From Paracoccus sediminicola (GTDB lineage: Bacteria > Pseudomonadota > Alphaproteobacteria > Rhodobacterales > Rhodobacteraceae), in contig NZ_CP115770.1 in assembly GCF_027912835.1 (NCBI RefSeq), positions 1 to 64,000 of the forward strand: DNA of 64,000 nt, in the 5' to 3' direction. Positions 16,823 to 24,739 of this stretch are shown piece by piece (the first letter of the stretch is position 1; each line of letters starts with the position of its first letter). The notes under the pieces were generated by a model. The model was not told the DNA's origin. It ran no database searches and saw only the letters and a list, made by a program, of their open reading frames with translations. Both the position numbers and the translations under genes were made by a program.

Positions 16823-17209
16823 ATGACCAATCCCCAGATCGACTATGCCGCAATGGCGGCTCAGTGGCGTGCAGAGCGCGAAACCACATTGAAGGCATCC
16901 CGAACGGAGCTGCTCGCGCAACTACGTGCGCTTGGCATCAGCGAGGTCACTGCCGAATACGAAGGGTATGGCGACTCCGGCAATGTCGAGGATGTGACGG
17001 TGCAGCCTGCAGAGGTCCAACTGCCGGAGGCGCTTGCCACAGAGGTTGGCGACTTCGGCTGGTCGCTCGCCTATCACCATCACCCGGGGTTCGAAAACAA
17101 CGAGGGCGGCTATGGCACGCTGACCTGGGACATAGCACTAGACAGCATCATCCTCGATCACGCGGACCGCTATGTCGAATGCTCGCACAGCTATGACGAG
17201 GGGCTTTGA
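16823..17209 (+). CDS. DUF6878-like protein
   Basis: A 128-residue acidic protein. It opens MTNPQIDYAAMAAQWRAER, and the C-terminal half has WSLAYHHHPGFENNEGGYGTLTWDI and DHADRYVECSHSYDEGL, which I associate with the DUF6878 family of plasmid proteins. The His/Glu/Asp-rich face might bind metal. Function is unknown. It ends one base before the start of the next gene, so the two are probably translated together. Confidence 0.75.
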   Translation: MTNPQIDYAAMAAQWRAERETTLKASRTELLAQLRALGISEVTAEYEGYGDSGNVEDVTVQPAEVQLPEALATEVGDFGWSLAYHHHPGFENNEGGYGTLTWDIALDSIILDHADRYVECSHSYDEGL

Positions 17210-17210
17210 G

Positions 17211-17672
17211 ATGGCCCATCCGCTTCATCATGCTGAAAGCTCTGCCCGGAAATTCGGCGGGGTGCCGTCTGACTATCAGGCTGTGCACGATTGGTTCGAT
17301 GCCTCGAAAGAGCACCTCGCGCTCTTCACGCACCGCGCCATGCGTCACCATGCGCAAGGCCTGTTTGAGGCCGAACGGGTTTTTGGCCTGACACTGACCA
17401 ATAGTGCGGGCCGCGACATCCCCGTGCGCTGGATCGGCGAGCAGCATATCCGTGAAGACTGCCAGGGCCGCATCCCGAGCATGGCGGACTGGCTGCGACG
17501 GATACAGCCTGAGCCATGGATGGCCAATGGCCACATCGACCGGCATTCCGGCGATGAGCCCTGCGGCGACCCAAGGGTTGCCTGGGCCTCCGAGGTCGCC
17601 GCCGGAAGAACGGTTCTTGGCCTGAAGGATTGGATGGCGGCGCGCGCGACGCAAGCCACGCAAGGTGCCTGA
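17211..17672 (+). CDS. DUF6915-like protein
   Basis: A 153-residue protein with the recognisable family start MAHPLHHAESSARKFGGVP and LFTHRAMRHHAQGLFEAERVFG, followed by VRWIGEQHIREDCQGRIPSMADWLR. His-rich. Function is unknown; the family is almost always on plasmids or integrated elements of Rhodobacterales next to DUF6878 genes. I chose the ATG at 17211 over the upstream in-frame ATG at 17172, which lies within the preceding gene. Confidence 0.8.
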   Translation: MAHPLHHAESSARKFGGVPSDYQAVHDWFDASKEHLALFTHRAMRHHAQGLFEAERVFGLTLTNSAGRDIPVRWIGEQHIREDCQGRIPSMADWLRRIQPEPWMANGHIDRHSGDEPCGDPRVAWASEVAAGRTVLGLKDWMAARATQATQGA

Positions 17673-17708
17673 CAGCTCTCGGCCGTTGGCCAAACAAATG
17701 CTGCATGG

Positions 17709-17732
17709 AAGCCCGGTTGGACGACCGGGCTT
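17709..17732 (+). terminator. Hairpin after the DUF6915 gene
   Basis: AAGCCCGG and CCGGGCTT form a perfect 8-bp stem with an 8-nt loop, followed by TCTTGCGTCGTTT. It may be a terminator or an intercistronic stabiliser; the T-run is imperfect. Confidence 0.5.
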
Positions 17733-17772
17733 CTTGCGTCGTTTCCCCACCATTCTTCTTGAGGAGGTTCGC

Positions 17773-18075
17773 ATGAAACTCGATGAAATCAAGGCGGCCG
17801 TTGATGCCGGCCAGACCTTGCATTGGGCGAATACCGGCTACGTTGTCCACAAGGACCGGCTCGGTCAGTACCTCATCACCTATGTGCCGAATGGTAGCTG
17901 CATCGGTCTGACCGACCGGGGCGGGCACCAGTTGAACGGAAAAGAAACGGAGTTCTTCGTCGCGCAATCGAAGGACGCCGCAGAAAATCCGGGCAACCAA
18001 TCAAGACCAGACGGGCAGGGGAGGGGCGTAGCACCCGGAGGCGCGGGGGCATTCCCACCCGGACGGCAGCTTTGA
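17773..18075 (+). CDS. Small conserved hypothetical protein
   Basis: A 100-residue protein. The first 65 residues (MKLDEIKAAVDAGQTLHWAN..., LITYVPNGSCIGLTDRGG) form a compact conserved-looking unit. The rest is Gly/Pro-rich and resembles read-through of a GC-rich spacer, so the ancestral gene may have been shorter. AGGAGG lies 8 bases before the ATG. Function unknown. Confidence 0.65.
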   Translation: MKLDEIKAAVDAGQTLHWANTGYVVHKDRLGQYLITYVPNGSCIGLTDRGGHQLNGKETEFFVAQSKDAAENPGNQSRPDGQGRGVAPGGAGAFPPGRQL

Positions 18076-18095
18076 CCCGTGGGCGGGGCTGAAAG

Positions 18096-18110
18096 GAAAG
18101 CAGGCTTTCT
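18096..18110 (+). repeat. Intercistronic stem-loop repeat, copy 5
   Basis: GAAAGCAGGCTTTCTG lies between the small hypothetical gene and the DUF736 gene. The stem GAAAGC/GCTTTC has six pairs; the loop is AG. Confidence 0.5.
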
Positions 18111-18199
18111 GATTTGTGATCCCTCAAGGGGTCGAGAAAGCAATCCCGGATGCGTTGGCAAAAACGTCAGGCACCGGCCAATCCAAAAGGAACCATCCC

Positions 18200-18928
18200 A
18201 TGTTCGCAGGAACCCTCACCCGCAATGTCGAGACCGCAGCCGCTCAGTACACCGGCATGATCCACTCGACGCGCTTTGACATCGCCATCCAGTTGGAGGC
18301 GCGGGCCAGGATGTCTGAACGCAGCCCGGATTTTGACGTGACGGCAGTCAACAAATCAGGCCGCAAGGTGCGCATCGGCACGGCCTGGAACGAGACCGGC
18401 AATACCAGCGGCAACCCCTACATCTCGATGCAGATCGATGTCGGCTTGGGTCCGTTCCGGGTCAACGCGGTGCAGACGAAAGAGGCGCGCGCGGCCCAAA
18501 GCGGCGAATTTGAGATCATCCCGCTGGTCTCGAACGGCCTGATGAAATCCGGCTCGATCTCGGGCGAGCTCACCGCCATGGACGCCGACAACGCCTTCAC
18601 CGGCTACATCGCCAACATGATGTTCGATCTGGAGTTCATGCTGATCGAGAACAGCTACAAATCCGAGGAGACCCACCCCGATTACCGGATCGAGGTCAGC
18701 TCGCCCCGCGGCAAGCCGATCCGGGTCGGCTCGGCCTGGATGGCGAAGAGCAGCCGGACCGGCAACGACTACCTGTCGCTGCTGATCAACACACCCGACG
18801 GCGATCTGCGCGTCAACGCCGTGCAGAACGAAGAACAGCGCGGCGGGCAGACTTTCTCGATCATCCCGTTCATCGACAGCGGTGAGCAGCCGCAGGACGC
18901 GGGCACGGGGCTGTCGCTGGTCGCGTGA
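18200..18928 (+). CDS. Tandem DUF736 protein
   Basis: A 242-residue protein made of two diverged DUF736-like units. The first (about 45-100) has GRKVRIGTAWNETGNTSGNPYIS and FRVNAVQ; the second (about 170-225) has GKPIRVGSAWMAKSSRTGNDYLS and LRVNAVQNEE. Single DUF736 proteins are about 100 residues. Function is unknown, and the family is linked to plasmids and conjugative islands. The leader AAAAGGAACCATCCCATG resembles other cassettes in this operon. A strong terminator follows, so this gene closes the transcript. Confidence 0.82.
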   Translation: MFAGTLTRNVETAAAQYTGMIHSTRFDIAIQLEARARMSERSPDFDVTAVNKSGRKVRIGTAWNETGNTSGNPYISMQIDVGLGPFRVNAVQTKEARAAQSGEFEIIPLVSNGLMKSGSISGELTAMDADNAFTGYIANMMFDLEFMLIENSYKSEETHPDYRIEVSSPRGKPIRVGSAWMAKSSRTGNDYLSLLINTPDGDLRVNAVQNEEQRGGQTFSIIPFIDSGEQPQDAGTGLSLVA

Positions 18929-18962
18929 TCAACGCGCGAGATTAGACGATCTGAACCGAAAG

Positions 18963-18993
18963 GGGGAGCCGTGGGACCACGGTTCCCCTTTTT
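18963..18993 (+). terminator. Rho-independent terminator after DUF736 gene
   Basis: A 12-pair stem (GGGGAGCCGTGG with CCACGGTTCCCC, one G-U pair) is followed directly by TTTTT. It lies 35 bp after the DUF736 stop and is the strongest terminator seen in the window. Confidence 0.8.
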
Positions 18994-19025
18994 CCATGTC
19001 CGTTTGCGTGAAGGACGTCACCCGC

Positions 19026-19067
19026 TTGCGATCTGGTGTAAATGCGATACAATAATATATTATCGCA
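19026..19067 (+). promoter_or_regulatory. Promoter with AT-rich inverted repeat
   Basis: TTGCGA (19026-19031), a 16-bp spacer and TACAAT (19048-19053) form a good promoter for the following gene. TGCGATA (19043-19049) and TATCGCA (19061-19067) form an inverted repeat over the -10 region, a likely operator. The ten bases TATATTATCG inside it recur at the mobilisation promoter (28220-28229). Confidence 0.55.
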
Positions 19068-19084
19068 ATATCGAGGGCGGGCGC

Positions 19085-19621
19085 GTGGCGGCTAGATCAG
19101 GGACGGTTCCATGGTTCGAGAGCTTTGATGTTGAGGCAGAGGTTGCAGATCTCCTCGCCCATATCGAGCGCTGCACCGCATTTGCGCTACCCGCCCGACA
19201 GCGCGCCGTCATCATGTCCCATGCAACGGCGAAGCTCGACAAGAACCGGCAGGCGTATTTGGACGCCAAGGCAGCAGGAAAGTCGGTATCCACCTCGCGG
19301 CGTGCGTATCTGACCGACCTGCAGGACACGATCTTCATGGCGATCCCGGAGGAGAACCTTGCGCTGATGCCGCTGAGCGAACAGGTCCTGAACGACCCTT
19401 CATTTTACGCGGACGCTATGCACAGTGCCGCTGCGATCAGCAGGGATGAGCTTTTCATGGCGTTGTCCTCATCGCTGAACGATATGACGGTCCAAGACGC
19501 TCGGGCGTTTGTCTCGAAGCTGTGGCACAGCACGATCGATGACAATTCCCGCAAGTATGCCGAAGCCCTGAAGCGCCCCGAGCGTGAACCGCAGCCCTTT
19601 CGCCCGGGGAACACCGTGTAA
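19085..19621 (+). CDS. Hypothetical protein
   Basis: A 178-residue protein starting with GTG at 19085, with GAGGGCGGG just upstream and a promoter 30 bp before it. It is mostly alpha-helical by appearance ([26 protein letters not shown] in part) with no transmembrane segment or recognised motif. The open frame extends to 18971, but that part covers the promoter and terminator, so it was excluded. It is preceded by a terminator and has its own promoter, so it is an independent unit. Function unknown. Confidence 0.6.
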   Translation: MAARSGTVPWFESFDVEAEVADLLAHIERCTAFALPARQRAVIMSHATAKLDKNRQAYLDAKAAGKSVSTSRRAYLTDLQDTIFMAIPEENLALMPLSEQVLNDPSFYADAMHSAAAISRDELFMALSSSLNDMTVQDARAFVSKLWHSTIDDNSRKYAEALKRPEREPQPFRPGNTV

Positions 19622-19697
19622 GATCGGAGCCATTCTCTTGGCTTGAGCCGTACCGAAGTTGGCCGCCTCGAACCCCCTTTCCTGGAGGTGGCATCCT

Positions 19698-20351
19698 GTG
19701 CAGCGTGCGAAAGCCGTTGAAGGTGCTGTGGTGACGTCTACTGTCGCCAACATGATGAACCGGGATCACATGCGCGCCTTCTTGCGGCGCGCCGCGGCGC
19801 TTGCCGCTTTTGTCGCACTGCTCTGGGCGGTCCAGGTCGTCAATTGGATCACCGGCTACGGCTTGAACCCGGCCTTCGGCCTGAGCCCCCGGCACGTCAG
19901 CGGATTGGATGGTGTCATCACCATGCCCCTCCTGCATGGAAGCTTCGCGCACCTTATGGCCAATACGCCGCCGCTCTTGGTGATGGGTGGGCTGCTGGTG
20001 GCCACGACCACGCGAGCCTTGCTGCCTGTGAACGCCGTGGTGATCGGCCTCGGCGGTGGTCTCGTCTGGCTGTTCGGAAGCTCCGCCATCCATATCGGTG
20101 CGTCAGGGCTCGTCTTCGGCTGGTTCGGCTTCCTCGTCGCGCGCGGCTTCGTGGATCGCTCATTGACCACGCTGGGCGCGGCATTGGTGGTCGGTGTCCT
20201 CTATGGCTCCATTCTCTGGGGTGTTCTTCCGGGCCAACCCGGTGTGTCGTGGGAAGCGCATCTCTTCGGTGTCATCGCGGGCGTGGCCGCGGCGTTACTG
20301 GTCCGAACGCATGTCCATGCGCCACGCTTGGGCGACGTCGATCTGGAATGA
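19698..20351 (+). CDS. Rhomboid-family intramembrane serine protease
   Basis: A 217-residue membrane protein with about six hydrophobic segments. Rhomboid marks are [19 protein letters not shown] (helix 2 region with His and Asn), [20 protein letters not shown] with the GxSG nucleophile serine, and [17 protein letters not shown] with the catalytic histidine. The GTG at 19698 has GGAGGT 8 bases upstream; ATG 19752 is the alternative. The family cleaves membrane proteins within the lipid bilayer. Substrate on this plasmid is unknown. No terminator or partner gene follows within 200 bp. Confidence 0.85.
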   Translation: MQRAKAVEGAVVTSTVANMMNRDHMRAFLRRAAALAAFVALLWAVQVVNWITGYGLNPAFGLSPRHVSGLDGVITMPLLHGSFAHLMANTPPLLVMGGLLVATTTRALLPVNAVVIGLGGGLVWLFGSSAIHIGASGLVFGWFGFLVARGFVDRSLTTLGAALVVGVLYGSILWGVLPGQPGVSWEAHLFGVIAGVAAALLVRTHVHAPRLGDVDLE

Positions 20352-20570
20352 AGCAGTACGCCCGACGTGGTCTGCCCATTGCGGACGGTTGGCTTTGCCA
20401 ATGCGGTTCACCAAAGCGACCGTTCATCCTTTCTGCATCGAAACCGAAAGGGCGGTCTCGACCATGCGAGATATAGCCGTTGTATGGCAGGCGGCAGCTT
20501 CGGAGGAGCAGGACAGAAACGGTGGCTCAGGACCGGGGCGGGGCAAACGACCATCGGATCCGTTACTATG

Positions 20571-21080
20571 TCAGGACCTGCGGAGAAAGTGCAGGCGTTT
20601 TTCGATTTCGGCCGGGGGCAGGAACACAGTGCGGTCATCCCGCCAAAGCTCAAGGGCCGAGATCAGCAGGTCGGCTTCGCAAACGTCGGCCGCACGCAAT
20701 TCGTCGATGATCCAGAGCACGCCATGCACCCGCACACTGCGCGCAACGGCAACCTTCCGCAGGTTCGCGTCGCCTGTCAGCAAAATCCCGTTCTCGTGAC
20801 AAGTCGCGGTCACCAATGCAAAACAGTCGTTCGCCGAAAGACCGCTGTGCTCCCGCTTGATCGCAAACACCTCGGCGACCTCCTCACCGGGCAGGTCATA
20901 TGTCGCCAGACCTCCATCCTCGAGCATACGCCATTCCTGTGGTGTGAAGTCGAGCAGCTCTTCCAAGCGGATCGGCAAGGGCACTATGAACTGGTAGGGC
21001 AGCTGCAGAAGGACATGAAGCAACTGCCCCTTGCGGAGGTCGATCAGGCATGACGCGTCGTTGACGACAATGCAGGTCAA
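20571..21080 (-). CDS. PIN-domain protein (VapC-like nuclease)
   Basis: A 169-residue PIN-like nuclease. The N-terminal acidic motif is VNDASCLIDL, the middle ones are LSANDCFALVTA and LLTGDANLRKVA; together they give the Asp residues expected for metal-dependent RNA cleavage. Its ATG overlaps the stop of the Xre-ImmA gene upstream (four bases), so the two form a transcriptional and translational unit. Xre/ImmA-PIN pairs are known as toxin-antitoxin-like modules. Here the pair lies back to back with CBASS. Target RNA is unknown. Confidence 0.8.
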   Translation of the reverse strand: MTCIVVNDASCLIDLRKGQLLHVLLQLPYQFIVPLPIRLEELLDFTPQEWRMLEDGGLATYDLPGEEVAEVFAIKREHSGLSANDCFALVTATCHENGILLTGDANLRKVAVARSVRVHGVLWIIDELRAADVCEADLLISALELWRDDRTVFLPPAEIEKRLHFLRRS

Positions 21081-22156
21081 TGTTCGCGCGGCCCCCGGAT
21101 TTCACGTTCTATGATGTTCAGGGGCAGACCAAGCATCTGCGCCGCACGGACCGGGGAAATCAGTTCTTCGCCAAGGGCACGCCAGACCAGACGCTGAAAG
21201 CGTTGAGGGGCCTCGAACGCCGCAAACCCCTCTCCCTCTTTGATCGGCTCGGGTTCAACGGTTCGCCATTTGCGGGCGTAAGTCTTGAAGGCATATTCTA
21301 CAGCTGCTTCTGACAGAACGCCGACCTGGCGAAGCCGCATAAGCATCGCTGCGGCTGAAACGCCATAGGTCTGTTTGAGCCGCATGATCTCGTGATAGGT
21401 GACACTACGCGGGTGCTCACCAGTCATGGCGGTGAGGTGCTCTGCGGGTATCAGAAAAGCCCCTGCGAAACGGTTCATCGCCGGCTCCAGGCGCATCGAT
21501 GGATTGCCGGTCCCGTCGATGATCCGATGAGCCAGCTCGTGTGCTAGGTTGAATCGCTTGCGCTCGACATTGGTCTGGCGCGCGACAACGATCACTTCGG
21601 TTCGTGGGCGATTTGCCCGCTCGACATGGCATGCCATGCCGTTGATCCGTTCCGGCAGATCGGTCTCGATGACCTTCAGCCCCTTGTCCTCGAGCAGCAC
21701 GGTCATGCTGGGGATCGGATCTATCCCTAACTGCCATTTCGCCCGAACTTCCATCGCCTTTTTGTCGAGGGTGACATCGCTCTCGACATGGTCGATCCGG
21801 ATTTCCGCAAAGGGATCATCCGACGGGTGAAGGCCAAGAATGTCCTCGATGGCGAGGTAGTCTTCCAACTTCCCGATCACGACCGCTTCAGCCTTGGCGC
21901 GATCCTGTGCCGAGGCGTTGGAGGTTTTGCGCCATTCAAGGGACTGAAGCGCCTCCACCTGACCGCCCATCAGGAAGTCCAGCGACACCCCGAGGGACTT
22001 GCTTAGGCCGACCAGCACGCCCGACGACGGCATCATCTTGTCTGCCTCGTATTTGCTGATGGCCTGCGCAGAAACGCCCGGGGTCACGCTCTCTGCGAGT
22101 GCCTGCATAGATAATCCTGCCTGCTTGCGGGCAAGCCTGAGCCTTTGTCCGAACAT
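21077..22156 (-). CDS. Xre-type repressor fused to ImmA/IrrE metallopeptidase
   Basis: A 359-residue fusion. Residues 3-65 are a Cro/C1-type helix-turn-helix (AGLSMQALAESV ... AQAISKYEADK). The C-terminal half is an ImmA/IrrE-like zinc peptidase with RFNLAHELAHRIID (HExxH, 206-210) and the downstream NRFAGAFLIP segment typical of the family. Such proteins sense stress and cleave a repressor; having both parts in one chain suggests self-regulation. It is transcribed away from the CBASS operon from a 107-bp gap that contains an inverted repeat. CBASS loci are known with separate CapH (HTH) and CapP (peptidase) regulators; a similar role is inferred, not shown. Confidence 0.85.
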   Translation of the reverse strand: MFGQRLRLARKQAGLSMQALAESVTPGVSAQAISKYEADKMMPSSGVLVGLSKSLGVSLDFLMGGQVEALQSLEWRKTSNASAQDRAKAEAVVIGKLEDYLAIEDILGLHPSDDPFAEIRIDHVESDVTLDKKAMEVRAKWQLGIDPIPSMTVLLEDKGLKVIETDLPERINGMACHVERANRPRTEVIVVARQTNVERKRFNLAHELAHRIIDGTGNPSMRLEPAMNRFAGAFLIPAEHLTAMTGEHPRSVTYHEIMRLKQTYGVSAAAMLMRLRQVGVLSEAAVEYAFKTYARKWRTVEPEPIKEGEGFAAFEAPQRFQRLVWRALGEELISPVRAAQMLGLPLNIIEREIRGPREH

Positions 22157-22201
22157 GGTTCTCTCCCATCGACTTCACGGCGGTTGATAAACGCCATATC
22201 T

Positions 22202-22238
22202 TTGTGTATATATAAACACAAGGTTGACAAAGCGTCAA
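22202..22238 (-). promoter_or_regulatory. Promoter and operator of the Xre-ImmA/PIN operon
   Basis: On the minus strand TTGACG (22238-22233) and TTATAT (22215-22210) are separated by 17 bp. TTGTGT (22202-22207) and ACACAA (22216-22221) form an inverted repeat with an 8-nt spacer across the -10 box, a good site for autorepression by the HTH domain. The same gap must drive the CBASS genes on the plus strand, so one repressor could control both sides. Confidence 0.6.
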
Positions 22239-22263
22239 TGAAAATAGGGGTACAAAAGCCAAA

Positions 22264-22488
22264 ATGACCAAGAAAAATCAACATGTTGTGCCTCATGCGA
22301 GCGGATGGGCTGTCAGGGGTGAAGGTAACGGGCGCGCCACCTCAGTTCACGGCACGCAGCGTGAGGCGATCAGCGCGGCACGTGAAGTCGCGATCCGGCA
22401 AGGCAGCGAAATGCTGATCCATGGCGAGAACGGCCGCATTCGTGAACGCAACACATATGGCAAGGACCCTTATCCGCCGAAAGGCTGA
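22264..22488 (+). CDS. DUF2188 protein leading the CBASS operon
   Basis: A 74-residue basic protein with the typical DUF2188 layout: KKNQHVVPHASGWAVRGEGN, ATSVHGTQREAISAAREVA and IHGENGRIRERNTYG. Its stop overlaps the capV start by one base (TGATG), so it is cotranslated with the phospholipase gene. Function is unknown. Its position as first gene of the operon raises the possibility of a chaperone, inhibitor or DNA-binding accessory for CBASS. Confidence 0.8.
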   Translation: MTKKNQHVVPHASGWAVRGEGNGRATSVHGTQREAISAAREVAIRQGSEMLIHGENGRIRERNTYGKDPYPPKG

Positions 22489-23540
22489 TGGGCAAAAGCG
22501 GGATGGACGTTCGGATGAGCAGCCGCGAGAGTAACAGGCAAATACGGCGTATCCTCTCCATCGATGGTGGCGGGATCAAGGGCACAATGCCTGCTGCCTT
22601 CCTCGCGGGACTCGAGGAAGACTTGGGCGAGCCCATCGGGCGCTATTTTGATCTGATCGCCGGCACGTCGACCGGTGGCATCATCGCACTGGGCCTGGGC
22701 CTCGGTCGCACCGCAAAAGAGCTGCTGGAGCTTTACGAGCGTCGCGGGCCTGTCATCTTCGGCCAAGACAATGCGGATGTTGAGGTGCCGGGCTGGATGC
22801 GGAGGGCTTGGCGCACCCTCACCGCTACAGGCCGACACGCTGTCGGACCAAAGCACGATGCGGCAATTCTTGCCCGGGAGCTGAGGGCCGTCGTGAACGA
22901 CGATCTGATCGGGCAATCACAGACCCGGTTGGTGATCCCGGCATGGGATGCCGATCTCCGAAGCCCCTATATTTACAAGACCGCGCATCACACACGCCTG
23001 CAAACGGATTATCGCAAGACTGCGCTGGATGCCGCTCTGGCCACGGCGGCCGCGCCCACGTATTTCAAGCGGCATCGCACGGTCGATGACATCGGCCTGA
23101 CCGATGGTGGAACTTGGGCCAACAACCCCACGGCCATTGCCGTCGTCGAAGCCATCACCCTTCTGGGGTGGCATCCGTCAGACCTCCGCATTTTGAGCCT
23201 GGGTTGCTTGGATGAGGTCTACATGCTGCCCGAAAGCCCGGGTTTTGCAGGGCTCGGCCTCAAAGTCCTCAACCTCTACGCGGATGGGCAATCACACGGC
23301 GCCCTCGGCATGGCAAAGCTCCTGACGGGTCACCCTTACGACGGGGATCGCATCTACCGCGTCTCGCCGTCCGTCCCGAGTGGGTTTTTCACTTTGGACG
23401 ACACCACGAAGATCGGCCGCCTCAAGGGCCTCGGCATGTCGGAAGCCCGAAAGGCGAAGCCCCACCTGACCCCGATCTTCTTTACAAAACCCGCCGATGC
23501 CTTCGTGCCGGTCCATCAACTCAAGGAGGACGCGGCATGA
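22488..23540 (+). CDS. capV: CapV-type patatin phospholipase, CBASS effector
   Basis: A 350-residue patatin-like phospholipase. It shows the oxyanion loop DGGGIKGTMPA, the nucleophile elbow GTSTGG (Ser61) and the catalytic LTDGG aspartate. In CBASS, CapV is switched on by a cyclic dinucleotide made by the neighbouring CD-NTase and degrades membrane phospholipids, killing the infected cell. The stop overlaps the CD-NTase start (ATGA). All catalytic residues are present, so the effector looks active. The cyclic-nucleotide ligand cannot be told from sequence alone. Confidence 0.9.
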   Translation: MGKSGMDVRMSSRESNRQIRRILSIDGGGIKGTMPAAFLAGLEEDLGEPIGRYFDLIAGTSTGGIIALGLGLGRTAKELLELYERRGPVIFGQDNADVEVPGWMRRAWRTLTATGRHAVGPKHDAAILARELRAVVNDDLIGQSQTRLVIPAWDADLRSPYIYKTAHHTRLQTDYRKTALDAALATAAAPTYFKRHRTVDDIGLTDGGTWANNPTAIAVVEAITLLGWHPSDLRILSLGCLDEVYMLPESPGFAGLGLKVLNLYADGQSHGALGMAKLLTGHPYDGDRIYRVSPSVPSGFFTLDDTTKIGRLKGLGMSEARKAKPHLTPIFFTKPADAFVPVHQLKEDAA

Positions 23541-24739
23541 ACCAGATGTTGCGACAGCCGCTGACCGACAACGATATTCGTCGGCGCACGCAGATATTCA
23601 CTATATTGGACGAGATTGGCGAAGATCTGGATCTCACTGAAACCCAGTTTGATCGTGCCCGCCAGAGCTATGGTGCGGTTGGGGACTGGTTGTCGGGATC
23701 GACCGATCCGCTGCTTGTCAGCGTCATGGTCTACCTTCACGGGTCCAGCGCGCTCGGAACGGCCGTGAAACCGATCGGGCGCCGGGAATTCGATGTCGAT
23801 CTGATATGCTTCTGTGCAGGTATCGCGTCCAGCATCTCCCCGGAGGTCCTGAAGGCGGCGGTTGGCAACCGGTTGAAGGAACACGCGACCTACGTGCGGC
23901 TTCTCGAAGAAAAGAAGCGCTGCTGGCGTCTCAACTATGCGGGGGATTTCCACCTCGACCTGTCCCCGACCATCGCGAACCCGGCCTGCTTCAACCGGGG
24001 TGAACTGGTGCCCGACCGAGCTTTGAAGGCGTGGCATCCGACAAACCCGCGGGCCTACAAGACCCTGTTCGATGAGCGTGCTGCACTTCGCCCCACCTTT
24101 GCCGGCAAGCTTGTCGCCATGCAGCGGGATGAGGCGACGGTAGAGCCGTTCCCCGTTAGAGAAGCAGTGAAGGGCATCCTTCGCCGCATCGTCCAATTGC
24201 TCAAACGGCACCGGGACGTTTTCTATGAAGACAGCACGGAAGACGTCGCCCCGATTTCGATCATCATCACCACGCTCGCGATGCAGGCTTATGCGTATTG
24301 CGTGCGGCGGCATGTCTTCGAGGACGAGATGGATGTGGTGGTCGAAACGATCCGGATGATGCCGCACTTCATCGAGCGCCCCATTCTGGACGGACAACAG
24401 AGCTATGCCATCCTGAACGAGACAACCGATGGGGAAAATTTCGCGGACAACTGGAACAAGGATGCGCGGTGCGCTTCGGCATTCTACGCGTGGCACGCAC
24501 AAGCCTTTTCTGACTTCGAGGCTCTTCGTGATGCGGTTGGTCAGGACCGTTTGTCTTTGAACATGGAGCGTTCGTTCGGCCCCGGTGTCACCGGACGGGT
24601 TCTCGGAAAACGCATCAATGCGGTGTCGGATGGCCGCAAATCAGGCCTGCTTTCCGTCGCACCGCTGATCGGGTTGACGACATCACAGGTCGCCGCATCA
24701 ACGGCCGTTCCCGCCAACACGTTCTTCGGCGACCAATGA
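23537..24739 (+). CDS. CD-NTase (cGAS/DncV-like cyclic nucleotide synthase)
   Basis: A 400-residue nucleotidyltransferase of the CBASS synthase group. It has the GSSALGT motif (about 76-82), the metal-binding FDVDL pair about 15 residues later, and a third acidic site in FHLDLSPT (about 140). The usual role is to make a cyclic oligonucleotide after phage infection, which then triggers CapV. It overlaps both neighbours by four bases, so the operon is tightly coupled. The exact clade and product (for example cGAMP) need a phylogeny. Confidence 0.9.
   Translation: MNQMLRQPLTDNDIRRRTQIFTILDEIGEDLDLTETQFDRARQSYGAVGDWLSGSTDPLLVSVMVYLHGSSALGTAVKPIGRREFDVDLICFCAGIASSISPEVLKAAVGNRLKEHATYVRLLEEKKRCWRLNYAGDFHLDLSPTIANPACFNRGELVPDRALKAWHPTNPRAYKTLFDERAALRPTFAGKLVAMQRDEATVEPFPVREAVKGILRRIVQLLKRHRDVFYEDSTEDVAPISIIITTLAMQAYAYCVRRHVFEDEMDVVVETIRMMPHFIERPILDGQQSYAILNETTDGENFADNWNKDARCASAFYAWHAQAFSDFEALRDAVGQDRLSLNMERSFGPGVTGRVLGKRINAVSDGRKSGLLSVAPLIGLTTSQVAASTAVPANTFFGDQ

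Noticed and set aside
20352..20570. Possible gene after the rhomboid
   Set aside because: Frames here (20367, 20194) run antisense into the PIN gene and have no protein-like features.
23516..24502. 328-codon minus-strand frame
   Set aside because: Opposite the CD-NTase gene, with no ribosome site or family motif.
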